A stretch of 64,000 nucleotides of DNA from Halorubrum salinarum (lineage in GTDB: Archaea; Halobacteriota; Halobacteria; Halobacteriales; Haloferacaceae), in the NCBI RefSeq assembly GCF_013267195.1, contig NZ_CP053941.1, positions 2,852,001 to 2,916,000 on the forward strand. Direction: 5' to 3'. A model generated the notes under the pieces. The model was not told the DNA's origin, searched no databases, and was given only the letters and a program-made list of their open reading frames with translations. The translations under genes and the position numbers were made by a program. Below, piece after piece: positions 18,328 through 26,610 of this stretch (its first letter is position 1; each line of letters opens with the position of its first letter).

Positions 18328-18792
18328 TCAGAACGTGAGGTGCGAGCTCGACGACGGGCCGTCGTCGTCGCCGTTGTCGTCCGGCAACCCCTCGTAGAGG
18401 TACGTGAGGTCGTCGTCGGTGAGGAACACCGCGCCGTCGCGGACCTCGACATCGATCGACCGGAGCGTCGTCCCCGCGGCCTCGCCGTTGTCGCAGTCGC
18501 CCTCGCAGGCGTCGAACGCCGAGCCGTGCTTCGGGCAGACGACCGAGCCGCCGCGCGTCACGGCGCCCACTTCCTCCCGGTGAAGCCGCTGGTCCTCGTG
18601 GGTACAGCGATTGATCCACGCGCGGACGGGCTGTCCGTCGCCGCCGGCGTCCGGCTCGTCGACCCCGCCGTCCGGCTCGTCGACGCAGGGCACGAGGAAC
18701 ACCTCGCGATCCGCGTCGCCCTCGCGGGCCGTGAACGCCCACGACCCCCGCTCGCGCACGGTCTCGACGGTGGTCAGTCGGTAGCCGCTCAC
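18328..18792 (-). CDS. Rieske 2Fe-2S ferredoxin-like protein
   Basis: A 154-residue protein with both Rieske cluster motifs: NRCTHEDQ (C63, H65) and VCPKHGSAFD (C86, H89). It has no membrane anchor, so it is a soluble Rieske-type ferredoxin. An Asp/Gly-rich insertion (about 38-54) precedes the first motif and the C-terminus is acidic. It begins with GTG four nucleotides after the stop of the geranylgeranyl reductase gene and is almost certainly in its operon. It may pass electrons to that reductase, or the link may be only regulatory (inference). Confidence 0.87.
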   Translation of the reverse strand: MSGYRLTTVETVRERGSWAFTAREGDADREVFLVPCVDEPDGGVDEPDAGGDGQPVRAWINRCTHEDQRLHREEVGAVTRGGSVVCPKHGSAFDACEGDCDNGEAAGTTLRSIDVEVRDGAVFLTDDDLTYLYEGLPDDNGDDDGPSSSSHLTF

Positions 18793-18796
18793 GGGG

Positions 18797-20167
18797 TCAG
18801 TACTTCGCGTCGGCGCCGGTCGTCTCGTACACGCGGTCCATGATGGCGTCGCGCTCGCGGGTCCAGTTGGCCATCGCGGCCGGGCTCGTCGGGTACTCGT
18901 CGTAGTGGGCGATCAGCTCGTCGGCCAGCGACTTCGTCTGGTAGAAGTTCCGGATCGTCCCCCAGTAGCCGAACGACTTGATCGCGGCCTTCACCTTCAG
19001 CCCGAAGGACATCGAGGTCGACCCCTCGTACAGCGCCTCCGCGAGCTTCTCGCCCGGCAGCGACGCGAGGAGGCCCATCAGGTCGTCCACGTCGACCGCG
19101 GTCGAGAGGACGTTATACACGTCGAGACCGGCGTACCGCCCCCCGAAGTGGTCCATGACGCGGGTGTTGTACCGCCAGAGGTTCTCCTCGCTCACGTCGC
19201 CGTCGGAGATGGCCTTCACCGCCTGCTCGCCGGCGTACTTGCCCGCGTACGCCGCGCCGGCGATGCCGCCGCCGGTCGTCGGATTCACGTGGCCCGCGGC
19301 GTCGCCGACCGCCATGTAGCCGGGCGCGACCGCAGAGTCGTACGGCCGGCGGGTCGGCAGCGCGGCGCCGAGCTTGTCGCGCACCTCTGCGCCCTCGAAC
19401 TCGGGGCGGTCCCGCAGGTCCTTCTTCAGCGACTCGACGAGCTGCATCGGTTCCTCGGTCATCTGGAAGCCGAGGCCGGCGTTGATCTCCGTCGCCGTCC
19501 GCGGGAAGTACCAGAGGTAGCCCGCCGCGCGGTCGGTCGCCTTGAACACGAGGGCGTCGTCCCACTCGACCGGCTCCGGCACGTCGACGATCTCGCGGTA
19601 CGCGGAGCAGAACTGCGAGTACCGGACGTTCGTGTCGAAGGTCGTCCCCTCGAAGTCGGCCTTGTCCTGGAGCAGCGAGAGCGACCCGGCGCCGTCGATC
19701 ACCACGTCCGCCGTGTACGTCTTCGGCTCTCCCTTCCGCACCGCGTGAATGCCCGTGACGCGGCCGGTCTCGTCCTGGAGCACGTCGTTGATGACGGTGT
19801 CGTAGTGGAAGTCGACGCCCGCGTCCTCCGCGCCGGCGATGATCTGACGGCCGTACTCCCAGCGGTCGATGACGGCGAGCTCGCCGGGGACCGGGATCTC
19901 CAGGACCGTGTCCTCCTGGGGGATCTCGAAGCGACCGTGGTCGACGCCGGTGTTCGTGAACGCGGGTTCGAGCCGCTCTTTCGGGATCGCCTCGGGGAAG
20001 GCGTCCGCGCCCTTCAGGGCGTCGCCGCAGGCGATGTGGCCGGCCTCCTCAGCGTCTTTCCGCTCGACGATGACGACGTCGAGCCCCTCGTTCGCGATCG
20101 TCGCGGCGGCGTAGCAGCCGGCGGTCCCGGCGCCCGCCACGACGACGTCGTACTCGTCGATATCCAT
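18797..20167 (-). CDS. Geranylgeranyl reductase family flavoprotein
   Basis: A 456-residue FAD-dependent oxidoreductase. It has a Rossmann start DVVVAGAGTAGCYAA (GxGxxG) with VVIVERKDAE, and the FAD-binding second motif VGDAAGHVNPTTGGGIAGA at about 285-305. These are the hallmarks of the digeranylgeranylglycerophospholipid reductase family that saturates isoprenoid chains of archaeal lipids or quinones. Haloarchaea carry several paralogues, so the substrate of this copy is not fixed. The start at ATG 20165-20167 (MDIDEYDVVV) is preferred over an upstream GTG that adds nine unrelated residues. It leads an operon with the Rieske gene; the divergent gap to 20325 holds promoters both ways. Confidence 0.88.
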   Translation of the reverse strand: MDIDEYDVVVAGAGTAGCYAAATIANEGLDVVIVERKDAEEAGHIACGDALKGADAFPEAIPKERLEPAFTNTGVDHGRFEIPQEDTVLEIPVPGELAVIDRWEYGRQIIAGAEDAGVDFHYDTVINDVLQDETGRVTGIHAVRKGEPKTYTADVVIDGAGSLSLLQDKADFEGTTFDTNVRYSQFCSAYREIVDVPEPVEWDDALVFKATDRAAGYLWYFPRTATEINAGLGFQMTEEPMQLVESLKKDLRDRPEFEGAEVRDKLGAALPTRRPYDSAVAPGYMAVGDAAGHVNPTTGGGIAGAAYAGKYAGEQAVKAISDGDVSEENLWRYNTRVMDHFGGRYAGLDVYNVLSTAVDVDDLMGLLASLPGEKLAEALYEGSTSMSFGLKVKAAIKSFGYWGTIRNFYQTKSLADELIAHYDEYPTSPAAMANWTRERDAIMDRVYETTGADAKY

Positions 20168-20293
20168 TACCGGACCGTGTCGTGCCCCCGGCAAAACTCT
20201 TTGCTCCCGTTTCGGTCGCGTCGGAGGCGACGGATTTCGCGGGCGACCGCGGCGCGAGGCGGGCGGCGCGGAGCCTAACTGTTCAGGATCACC

Positions 20294-20300
20294 GTTTAAC
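20294..20300 (+). promoter_or_regulatory. TATA-like element of the 2Fe-2S protein gene
   Basis: GTTTAAC is centred 28 bp before the ATG at 20325 in a G+C-rich divergent gap; leaderless arrangement. Confidence 0.55.
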
Positions 20301-20324
20301 GGGCCGCAGACGGATGGTCGTGGT

Positions 20325-21125
20325 ATGGGTCACCTCGATCAGGTCGACGCCGACCGCCTCCGGGCATGGCTCTCGGAGGTCCGGTCGTCGGAGGCGACCG
20401 CGGCGCTGATGGTCGCCGTCGCGTACGACCGGGGGATCGGCACGGCGGAGCTCGCATCGTGGTACGACCGCTCCGAGGAGTGGGTCGCGGAGACGATCGA
20501 AGCCCTCGACTCGCCGGGCTTCGTCTCGACGGTGGCCCGGCTCGAAGGAGTCGACCTCGACGCGGTCGCCGACGAGTCGAACCTCGCGCCCGCGACGGTC
20601 CGCGACTGGTTCGACGACCTCGGGGACGAGCCGGTCCCGGAGGCGGCGGACGTGGTCCGCCGGTACGCCGAGGGGTCGGTCGAGCCGGTCCGGAGCGGGT
20701 CGCCCTCGACTGTCTACCACCTCGACAGGGCCGTCGTCGACGAGCGCGGGTGGTCGATCGACGACGACGACCTGTTCGCGAAGGCCGCCGAGGCCGACCT
20801 CGACCTCCCGGAGTACGGGCGCTTCCTCGTCGAGCCCGGGGAGTCGATCCTGGAGGCGGCGGAGCGCGGCGGCCGGTCGTGGCCGTACGCCTGCCGCGGC
20901 GGCGCCTGCTCGAACTGCGCCGTGATCGTCGTCGAGGGCGACGTGGCGATGCCGGGACAGTCGATCCTCTCGGACGAGCAGATCCGGGCGGCGAACGCCC
21001 GCCTCTCCTGCGTCGGCGTCCCGATCACCGACGAGGTCAAGGTCGTCACCGGCGTCGGCGACGCGGCGGACTTCGCCGACCTGCGGCTGCCGTCGCCGGC
21101 CGACGAGGCGGGGGCGTCGGACTGA
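20325..21125 (+). CDS. 2Fe-2S plant-type ferredoxin with an HTH-like N-terminal region
   Basis: A 266-residue protein. The C-terminal half (about 145-250) is a plant-type ferredoxin: C190, C195 and C198 in CRGGACSNC, and C229 in LSCVG, with the family motif FLVEPGESILEAAERGG. The N-terminal 120 residues are unlike ferredoxin and contain two HTH-like helical units, GIGTAELASWYDRSEEWVAETIEAL (about 37-61, shown only by its ends here) and a unit at about 75-100 that ends ATVRDWFDDLG. Classical haloarchaeal ferredoxins are about 129 residues. The domain could bind DNA or a partner protein; this is inference. Monocistronic. Confidence 0.85.
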   Translation: MGHLDQVDADRLRAWLSEVRSSEATAALMVAVAYDRGIGTAELASWYDRSEEWVAETIEALDSPGFVSTVARLEGVDLDAVADESNLAPATVRDWFDDLGDEPVPEAADVVRRYAEGSVEPVRSGSPSTVYHLDRAVVDERGWSIDDDDLFAKAAEADLDLPEYGRFLVEPGESILEAAERGGRSWPYACRGGACSNCAVIVVEGDVAMPGQSILSDEQIRAANARLSCVGVPITDEVKVVTGVGDAADFADLRLPSPADEAGASD

Positions 21126-21161
21126 CGGCCGGCGGAGCGGCGGCGTCCCGAGCGCCGCCGA

Positions 21162-22253
21162 TTACTCCTCGGTCTCGTAGTGTTCGCCCGCCGCCTCCGG
21201 GAGCCGCGTCCGGCCGACCAAGGCGAGCACGAGGATGACGACCACGAACGGCGTGATCCGGATGAGCTGGCGGGGGACGCCGATCCCCTGGGTCTGGAGG
21301 ACGGTCTGGAGCGCGTCCAGCCCGGCGAACAGCATCGTCGAGAAGAACGTCCCGACCGGGTTGTAGTTGCCGAACAGGTACGCGACGATGGCGATGAACC
21401 CCTTCCCGTTGACCATCGTCGGGCCGTTCCCGGTGAACTGGCCGAGGTCGAGCGACAGCGCCGCGCCGCCCATCCCGGCGAGCACCCCCGAGATCAGCAC
21501 CGCCGCGTAGCGGACGCGCGTGACGCTCACGCCGGCGGTGTCGAGCGCCTTCGGGTTCTCACCGCTGGCGCGGATCCACCGGCCGAACGCCGTCCGCTCG
21601 AACACGTACCAGGAGCCGGCGACGGCGACGAACAGCATGTATACCGACGGCGACGCCGAGAACAGCGCGCCGAAGAACGGGATGTCGGCGAGGACCGGCA
21701 CCGAGATCGACCCCGTCGTCGCGACGGTCGGGGAGTTCGGGCTCCCGTAGAACACCTGGGAGGCGAACGGGGCGAGCCCGAGCGCGATGAGCCACACCGC
21801 GAGCCCGGCGATGATCTGGTCCGCCCGGAAGCCGATCGTCACGACGGCGAACAGCGCCGCAAGCAGCGTGCTCGCGGCGACGCCGCCCGCGTAGCCGACC
21901 CAGACACCGCCGGTGATGTCGGCGACGTAGATGGCGCTGAACGCCGAGATGATCAACAGCCCCTCCAGTCCGATGTTGATCACGCCGGACTTCTCGGCGA
22001 AGATCCCGCCGAGGGCCGCGAACGCGATCGGGACCGAGAGGCGCAGCGCGGACGCGAGCGTGAACCGGCTCGTGAGCGCGTCCGCGAGCGTCCCGGCGAT
22101 CGAGTCCGGGAAGGCCAGCCCGGCGAGCAGCAGCGCGACGATCCCGACGACTGTGACGGCGGCGACGAGCGCCCGGGTCGAGTACCGCTCCAGGATCGAT
22201 CCCGAATCGGCGACCGGACCGCTCGCCGACCCGTCCGCGGCCGCGTCACTCAT
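21162..22253 (-). CDS. BMP-type ABC importer permease, second subunit
   Basis: A 363-residue polytopic permease of the BPD_transp_2 (RbsC/LivHM) family with about ten helices. Its signature is GGIFAEKSGVINIGLEG near residue 82, typical of the second permease of nucleoside/BMP importers (YufQ/NupQ type). Its ATG (22253-22251) lies inside the end of the first permease gene, an 8-nt overlap, so translation is coupled. It forms the importer with the genes at 22246, 23487 and 25242. Substrate is likely a nucleoside, by family. Confidence 0.9.
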   Translation of the reverse strand: MSDAAADGSASGPVADSGSILERYSTRALVAAVTVVGIVALLLAGLAFPDSIAGTLADALTSRFTLASALRLSVPIAFAALGGIFAEKSGVINIGLEGLLIISAFSAIYVADITGGVWVGYAGGVAASTLLAALFAVVTIGFRADQIIAGLAVWLIALGLAPFASQVFYGSPNSPTVATTGSISVPVLADIPFFGALFSASPSVYMLFVAVAGSWYVFERTAFGRWIRASGENPKALDTAGVSVTRVRYAAVLISGVLAGMGGAALSLDLGQFTGNGPTMVNGKGFIAIVAYLFGNYNPVGTFFSTMLFAGLDALQTVLQTQGIGVPRQLIRITPFVVVILVLALVGRTRLPEAAGEHYETEE

Positions 22254-23490
22254 CGGCCTCACCCCCGTCGACCGGCACGCCGCCGTCGGTCGCGGCCGAC
22301 TCCGGCCCCCGGCCGATCCCCGGGAGCCCCCGGGCGAGCAGCCGGAAGAACTCCGGCATCGCCACGAACAGGATGATAAGTCCCCGGAGGACGCCGACCA
22401 GCTGCGGCGGCACGTCCGTCGCGAACTGGACGACCGTCGTCCCGCTCTTCAGCACGCCGAACAGCAGCGCGGCGATCCCGACGCCCAGCGGGTTGTTGCC
22501 TGCGAGGATCGAGACGGTGATCCCGTCGAAGCCGTACGAGGGGATCCCGGTCTGGAACGTGCCGAGCACCATCATCACGTACATCGCGCCGGCGATGCCG
22601 CCGAGCGCGCCCGAGAGCGTGAGGCTCGCGACGACGGTGCGCTCGGCGTCGACCCCGCCGTACTCGGCCGCCTCCGGCTGGACGCCGCTCGTCCGTACGT
22701 CGTACCCGAACGCCGTGTGTTCGAGGAGGTAGTACAGCGCGCCGAGCGCGAGGAGCCCGAACGCGAGCGCGACCAGCGAGAAGTCCTGTCGCGCGCCGAA
22801 CAGCACCGCCGGGAACTGCGCGAACTCGGGGAGGGGGACCGTCTGGTTGGCGGCGCTCTCGGGATCCTTGAACACGCCGCTGACCAGGTACAGCGCGACG
22901 CCGGTCGCGATGAAGTTGAGCATGATCGTCGTGATCACCTCGTTGGCGTCGGCGTACGCCTTCAACAGGCCGGGGATCGCGCCGTAGAGCCCGCCGAACA
23001 CCGCTCCCACCAGCAGGCCGAACGGGATCAACACGACGGTCCCGACGACGCCAGACACGAGCGACGACGCCCAGAGGACGCCGAGCGCGGTCGCCAGCGC
23101 CCCGACGACGAGCTGGCCCTGCGTCCCGATGTTGAAGATCCCGGCGCGGAACGCCAAGGCGACCGAGAGGCCGGTGAAGATCAGGAGCGTCGTCTCGCGG
23201 AGCGTGACCGCGAACTGTCCGTTCGGCGACCACCCGCCGCTGAAGGGGTCGCCCAGCGCGCCGAGGAAGAGGCGGTCGAACACCGCTATCGGGTCGTAAC
23301 AGAACCCGGTCCCGAAGTAGTACACCGCCTCGCCGGCGGTACACGTCGTCATGCGTCCGGCGACGAGCACCAGCACCGCGCCGATGAGCACGGAGAGCAC
23401 GAGCGCGGCGGTGCTGATCAGGATCCGTTCGGTCCCGGACGCCGTGGCGAGCCGGGAGAGCACGTCGCGGGCGCGGTCGGCGACGCTCAC
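22246..23490 (-). CDS. BMP-type ABC importer permease, first subunit
   Basis: A 414-residue BPD_transp_2 permease with about ten membrane helices. It has the family motif LAFRAGIFNIGTQGQLVVGA (about 121-140) and a later GALGGIAGAMYVMM. An extra loop with two cysteines (TTCTAGEAVYYFGTGFCYDP) follows helix 1 and should face outside; a disulfide is possible. The start is GTG at 23490, overlapping the ATPase stop by four bases (GTGA). Pairs with the permease at 21162 in a heterodimeric channel (YufP/NupP type). Confidence 0.9.
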   Translation of the reverse strand: MSVADRARDVLSRLATASGTERILISTAALVLSVLIGAVLVLVAGRMTTCTAGEAVYYFGTGFCYDPIAVFDRLFLGALGDPFSGGWSPNGQFAVTLRETTLLIFTGLSVALAFRAGIFNIGTQGQLVVGALATALGVLWASSLVSGVVGTVVLIPFGLLVGAVFGGLYGAIPGLLKAYADANEVITTIMLNFIATGVALYLVSGVFKDPESAANQTVPLPEFAQFPAVLFGARQDFSLVALAFGLLALGALYYLLEHTAFGYDVRTSGVQPEAAEYGGVDAERTVVASLTLSGALGGIAGAMYVMMVLGTFQTGIPSYGFDGITVSILAGNNPLGVGIAALLFGVLKSGTTVVQFATDVPPQLVGVLRGLIILFVAMPEFFRLLARGLPGIGRGPESAATDGGVPVDGGEADE

Positions 23491-25109
23491 GCCCGGTCAC
23501 CTGCCGGATCGACCGCGTCGGCCGCCGCCTCGTCGTCCGCCGCGTCCGCCCCGTCGGGCGGCGACGAGGGGTCCGGGTCGCCGTCGGCGCGCTCGCCCGG
23601 TCGCTCGCCGGCCATCAGGAGCCCGAGCTCCTCTTCCGTCGTCTCGTCGGGGTCGACCACGTCGATGAACTCCCCCTCGTAGATGACCGCCAGCCGGTCG
23701 GAGAGCCCCTGGACCTCCTCCAGCTTCGAGGAGACGAGGAGGACCGCCACGCCTTGGCGGCGGAGCTCCAGCAGCCGCTCGTGGATGAACTCGATCGAGC
23801 CGATGTCGACGCCGCGCGTCGGGTGCGAGGCGACCACCAGCTCCGGGTCGCGCTCGAACTCACGGCCGACGATGAACTTCTGCTGGTTGCCGCCCGAGAG
23901 CGACTCCGCGTCCGCGTCGGCGTCCGGCGGGCGGACGTCGTACTCGTCGATAATCGCCTCCGCGTGGTCGCGCGTCGTCTGCCAGTCGACCCGGCCGTTG
24001 GCGGCGAAGTCGGGGTCGTGCTGGCTCCCCAACAGCCCGTTCTCGACGAGGTCGAACTCCATCACCAGCCCGCGCTCCTGCCGGTCCTCGGGGACGTACG
24101 CCATCCCGGCGTCGATCCGGTCGCGCCGCGAGACGGTCGTCACGTCCTCGCCCAGGAAGCGGATCTCGCCCGCGTCGACCGACTGGAGCCCGGTCACCGC
24201 TTCGACCAGCTCCGTCTGTCCGTTGCCGTCCACGCCCGCGATGCCGAACACCTCGCCGCCGCGAACGTCGAAGGAGACGCCGTCGACCGCTCTGACCCCG
24301 CGGTCGTCCTCGACGACCACGTCCGAGACCGACGCGACGACGTCCCCGGTCTCCGCGGCGCCGCGGTCGACGTCCATGAGCACCTCGCGGCCGACCATCA
24401 GCTCCGCGAGCTCCTCTTGGCTGGTCGCGTCCGCGGCGACGGTCCCGACCTTCCGGCCGTCCCGGAGGACCGAGATCTCGTCGGCCGCGCGCATCGCCTC
24501 GCCGAGCTTGTGGGTGATGAAGATGATCGTCTTGCCCTGCGCCGTGAGCTCCTCTAACACCTCGAACAGCTCGTCGACCTCCTGCGGCGTCAGCACGGCG
24601 GTGGGCTCGTCGAGTATTAGCGTCTCGGCGCCCCGGTACAGCGCCTTCAGGATCTCGACGCGCTGTTGCTCCCCGACCGAGACGTCTTCGATCCGCGCGT
24701 CCGGGTCCACGTCGAAGCCGTACCGGTCGGCGAGGTCGGCCACGGCCTCTCGGGCCGCCTCTCGGTCGACGGCGAGTCCGCCCCACTTCCGCGGCTCGCT
24801 CCCGAGCGTGATGTTCTCGGTGACGGTCATCGGGTCGACGAGCATGAAGTGCTGATGGATCATTCCGATCCCGGCGTCGATCGCGTCCCGCGGCGAGCCG
24901 AACGCCTGCGGTTCGCCGTCGAGCCGAACCGTTCCCGACGTCGGCTCGTAGAGGCCGTAAAGGACGTTCATCAGCGTCGTCTTCCCGGCCCCGTTCTCAC
25001 CGAGAAGGGCGTGGACGGTGCCGCGTTCGACCTCGAGGTCGACGTCGTCGTTCGCGACGACGCCGGGGAACCGCTTGGTTATCCCGTCGAGGTGGACGGC
25101 TGTGGCCAT
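23487..25109 (-). CDS. BMP-type ABC importer ATP-binding protein (two ABC modules)
   Basis: A 540-residue protein with two ABC modules, as in RbsA/YufO. Module 1 has Walker A GENGAGKTT (about 37-45), signature VSVGEQQRVEI and Walker B LILDEPTAVL. Module 2 has a degenerate Walker A GVDGNGQTE, in which the catalytic Lys is replaced, but keeps the signature LSGGNQQKFIVGRE. This asymmetry is normal for sugar/nucleoside importers. The last 40 residues are acidic and disordered. ATG 25109 is chosen because the ABC domain begins there; upstream is an AT-rich promoter-like stretch at about 25135-25160. First gene of the three-gene permease operon. Confidence 0.92.
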   Translation of the reverse strand: MATAVHLDGITKRFPGVVANDDVDLEVERGTVHALLGENGAGKTTLMNVLYGLYEPTSGTVRLDGEPQAFGSPRDAIDAGIGMIHQHFMLVDPMTVTENITLGSEPRKWGGLAVDREAAREAVADLADRYGFDVDPDARIEDVSVGEQQRVEILKALYRGAETLILDEPTAVLTPQEVDELFEVLEELTAQGKTIIFITHKLGEAMRAADEISVLRDGRKVGTVAADATSQEELAELMVGREVLMDVDRGAAETGDVVASVSDVVVEDDRGVRAVDGVSFDVRGGEVFGIAGVDGNGQTELVEAVTGLQSVDAGEIRFLGEDVTTVSRRDRIDAGMAYVPEDRQERGLVMEFDLVENGLLGSQHDPDFAANGRVDWQTTRDHAEAIIDEYDVRPPDADADAESLSGGNQQKFIVGREFERDPELVVASHPTRGVDIGSIEFIHERLLELRRQGVAVLLVSSKLEEVQGLSDRLAVIYEGEFIDVVDPDETTEEELGLLMAGERPGERADGDPDPSSPPDGADAADDEAAADAVDPAGDRA

Positions 25110-25241
25110 TGGTCTACTACCCTCTGGTTCAACCGTGATTGAATATGTTTGGATATGATTCGGTGCCCGCGGCGCGCCGATCGGTCGGAGCGCCGACAAC
25201 ATCCGGTGCGGCGGCGCGCGGGCGACGCCCGTCGAGGGGCC

Positions 25242-26405
25242 TTACAGCTCCGAGGGGACGTCGATGTCGCCGGCGATGATGTTCTCGCGGGCGGTCGCGA
25301 CCTCCTCGGTGACGTCGTCGGGGATCTCGGAGCCGAGCTGGTCGCCGTAGACGAGCGCGACGCCGTCGTTGCCGAGCCCGAGGGCGACGTTCGAGCCGCC
25401 GGGGAACTCCTCGTCGACGGTCGCCTCGATCGCGTTGTAGACCGCGGTGTCGACGCGCTTGACCATGCTGCCGAGGATGACGTCGGCGTAGTCCGGGCGC
25501 GTGACCGACTGGTCGCGGTCGACGCCGATCGCGAACTTCCCCTGTTCCTGGGCGGCCTGGAAGACGCCGGTGCCGGTGTTACCCGCGGCGTGGTAGACGA
25601 TGTCCGCGCCGCTGTTGTACATCGAGGTCGCCGCCTCGCGGCCCGCGGCCGGGTCGTTGAAGCTGCCGGTGTAGTTGACGCTGACGTCGACGTCGTCGTT
25701 GCCCGCCGAGACGCCCGCCTCGAAGCCGGCCTGGAACTTCTGGATCAGGTCGGACTCGACGCCGCCGACGAACCCGAGGTTCGTCGAGTCGCCCTGGGTG
25801 GAGCCGGCGCCGGCCGAGAACGAGCGCGTCGTGAGCAGGCTCGCCATCAGGCCCGCGAGGTACGACCCCTCGTGCTCCCGGAACGTGTAGCTCGCGACGT
25901 TGTCCGCGTCGACGACCGAGTCGACGATCATGAAGTCCTGGTCGGGGTACGACGACGCGGTGTCGGTGAGCGAGTCCGCCTGGAGGAACCCGATACAGCA
26001 CACCAGGTCGTAGTCCGGGTCGCTGGAGTTCGCGAACTGCTGCTGGAAGGTGCTGAACTGCGCCACCTCGTCGGGCTGGGCCTCGCGGAAGGAGATCCCC
26101 AGCTCCTCTTCGGCCTCGATCGCGCCCTGCTGGGCCTGGTCGTTGAACGACCCGTCGCCGAGGCCGCCGGTCGCGTACACCATCCCGATGTTCGCCGCCG
26201 GACCGCTCCCGCCGTCGGAGCCGTCGTCGCCGTCAGACCCGTCCGAGCCGTCCGAGCCATCGGAGCCGTCCGAACCGTCGGAGCCGTCCGAACCGTCAGA
26301 CCCGTCCGAGCCGTCGCTCGGACCGCCGCTACATCCGGCGAGGCCGATCAGGCCCGCCGCGCTTGCCGCCTTGATGAACCGCCGCCGTTCGAAGTCGGAT
26401 GCCAT
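25242..26405 (-). CDS. BMP family substrate-binding lipoprotein
   Basis: A 387-residue binding protein for the importer just downstream. The N-terminus has a twin-arginine motif FERRRFIKAA and a haloarchaeal lipobox LAGC with C25, so it is Tat-exported and lipid-anchored. A Ser-Asp-Gly repeat linker (about 30-62) follows, then the BMP (PnrA/Med) domain with IGMVYATGGLGDGSFND and GFVGG. Proteins of this family bind purine nucleosides or related compounds (established for PnrA); the ligand here is inferred. A CATAAATT element on the opposite strand at 26434-26440 serves as promoter about 32 bp upstream. A 132-bp gap separates it from the ATPase gene, which may also have its own promoter. Confidence 0.92.
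   Translation of the reverse strand: MASDFERRRFIKAASAAGLIGLAGCSGGPSDGSDGSDGSDGSDGSDGSDGSDGSDGSDGDDGSDGGSGPAANIGMVYATGGLGDGSFNDQAQQGAIEAEEELGISFREAQPDEVAQFSTFQQQFANSSDPDYDLVCCIGFLQADSLTDTASSYPDQDFMIVDSVVDADNVASYTFREHEGSYLAGLMASLLTTRSFSAGAGSTQGDSTNLGFVGGVESDLIQKFQAGFEAGVSAGNDDVDVSVNYTGSFNDPAAGREAATSMYNSGADIVYHAAGNTGTGVFQAAQEQGKFAIGVDRDQSVTRPDYADVILGSMVKRVDTAVYNAIEATVDEEFPGGSNVALGLGNDGVALVYGDQLGSEIPDDVTEEVATARENIIAGDIDVPSEL
26211..26320 (-). repeat. Ser-Asp-Gly codon repeat in the BMP lipoprotein gene
   Basis: About twelve imperfect 9-bp units encode Ser-Asp-Gly tripeptides (one unit Asp-Asp-Gly) directly after the lipobox. They form an acidic, flexible linker between the lipid anchor and the binding domain. 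Synonymous variation between units shows it is not a very recent expansion, but copy number may vary between strains. Confidence 0.8.
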
Positions 26406-26610
26406 CTCACTACTAACCCCGTCGGAATGGGGCATAAATTCGTCGTTCCCCCGACGCGGCTGTCACACGTTCGTGCGGACGTACGGAGCGAACCCGGCGG
26501 AATCGACCCCGGTATCGAGGGGTTCGATCCACGAACCCGAATCTCTCACGGTCGTAAACGGCCCGCCGTCGCGGAGACTCGGTCGGGAACGCCCTCGGCG
26601 ACGCGAGGAC

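Noticed and set aside
26211-26320. Short repeats considered as a CRISPR array
   Set aside because: The 9-bp units are in frame in a lipoprotein linker, without spacers. No CRISPR array is seen in the window.
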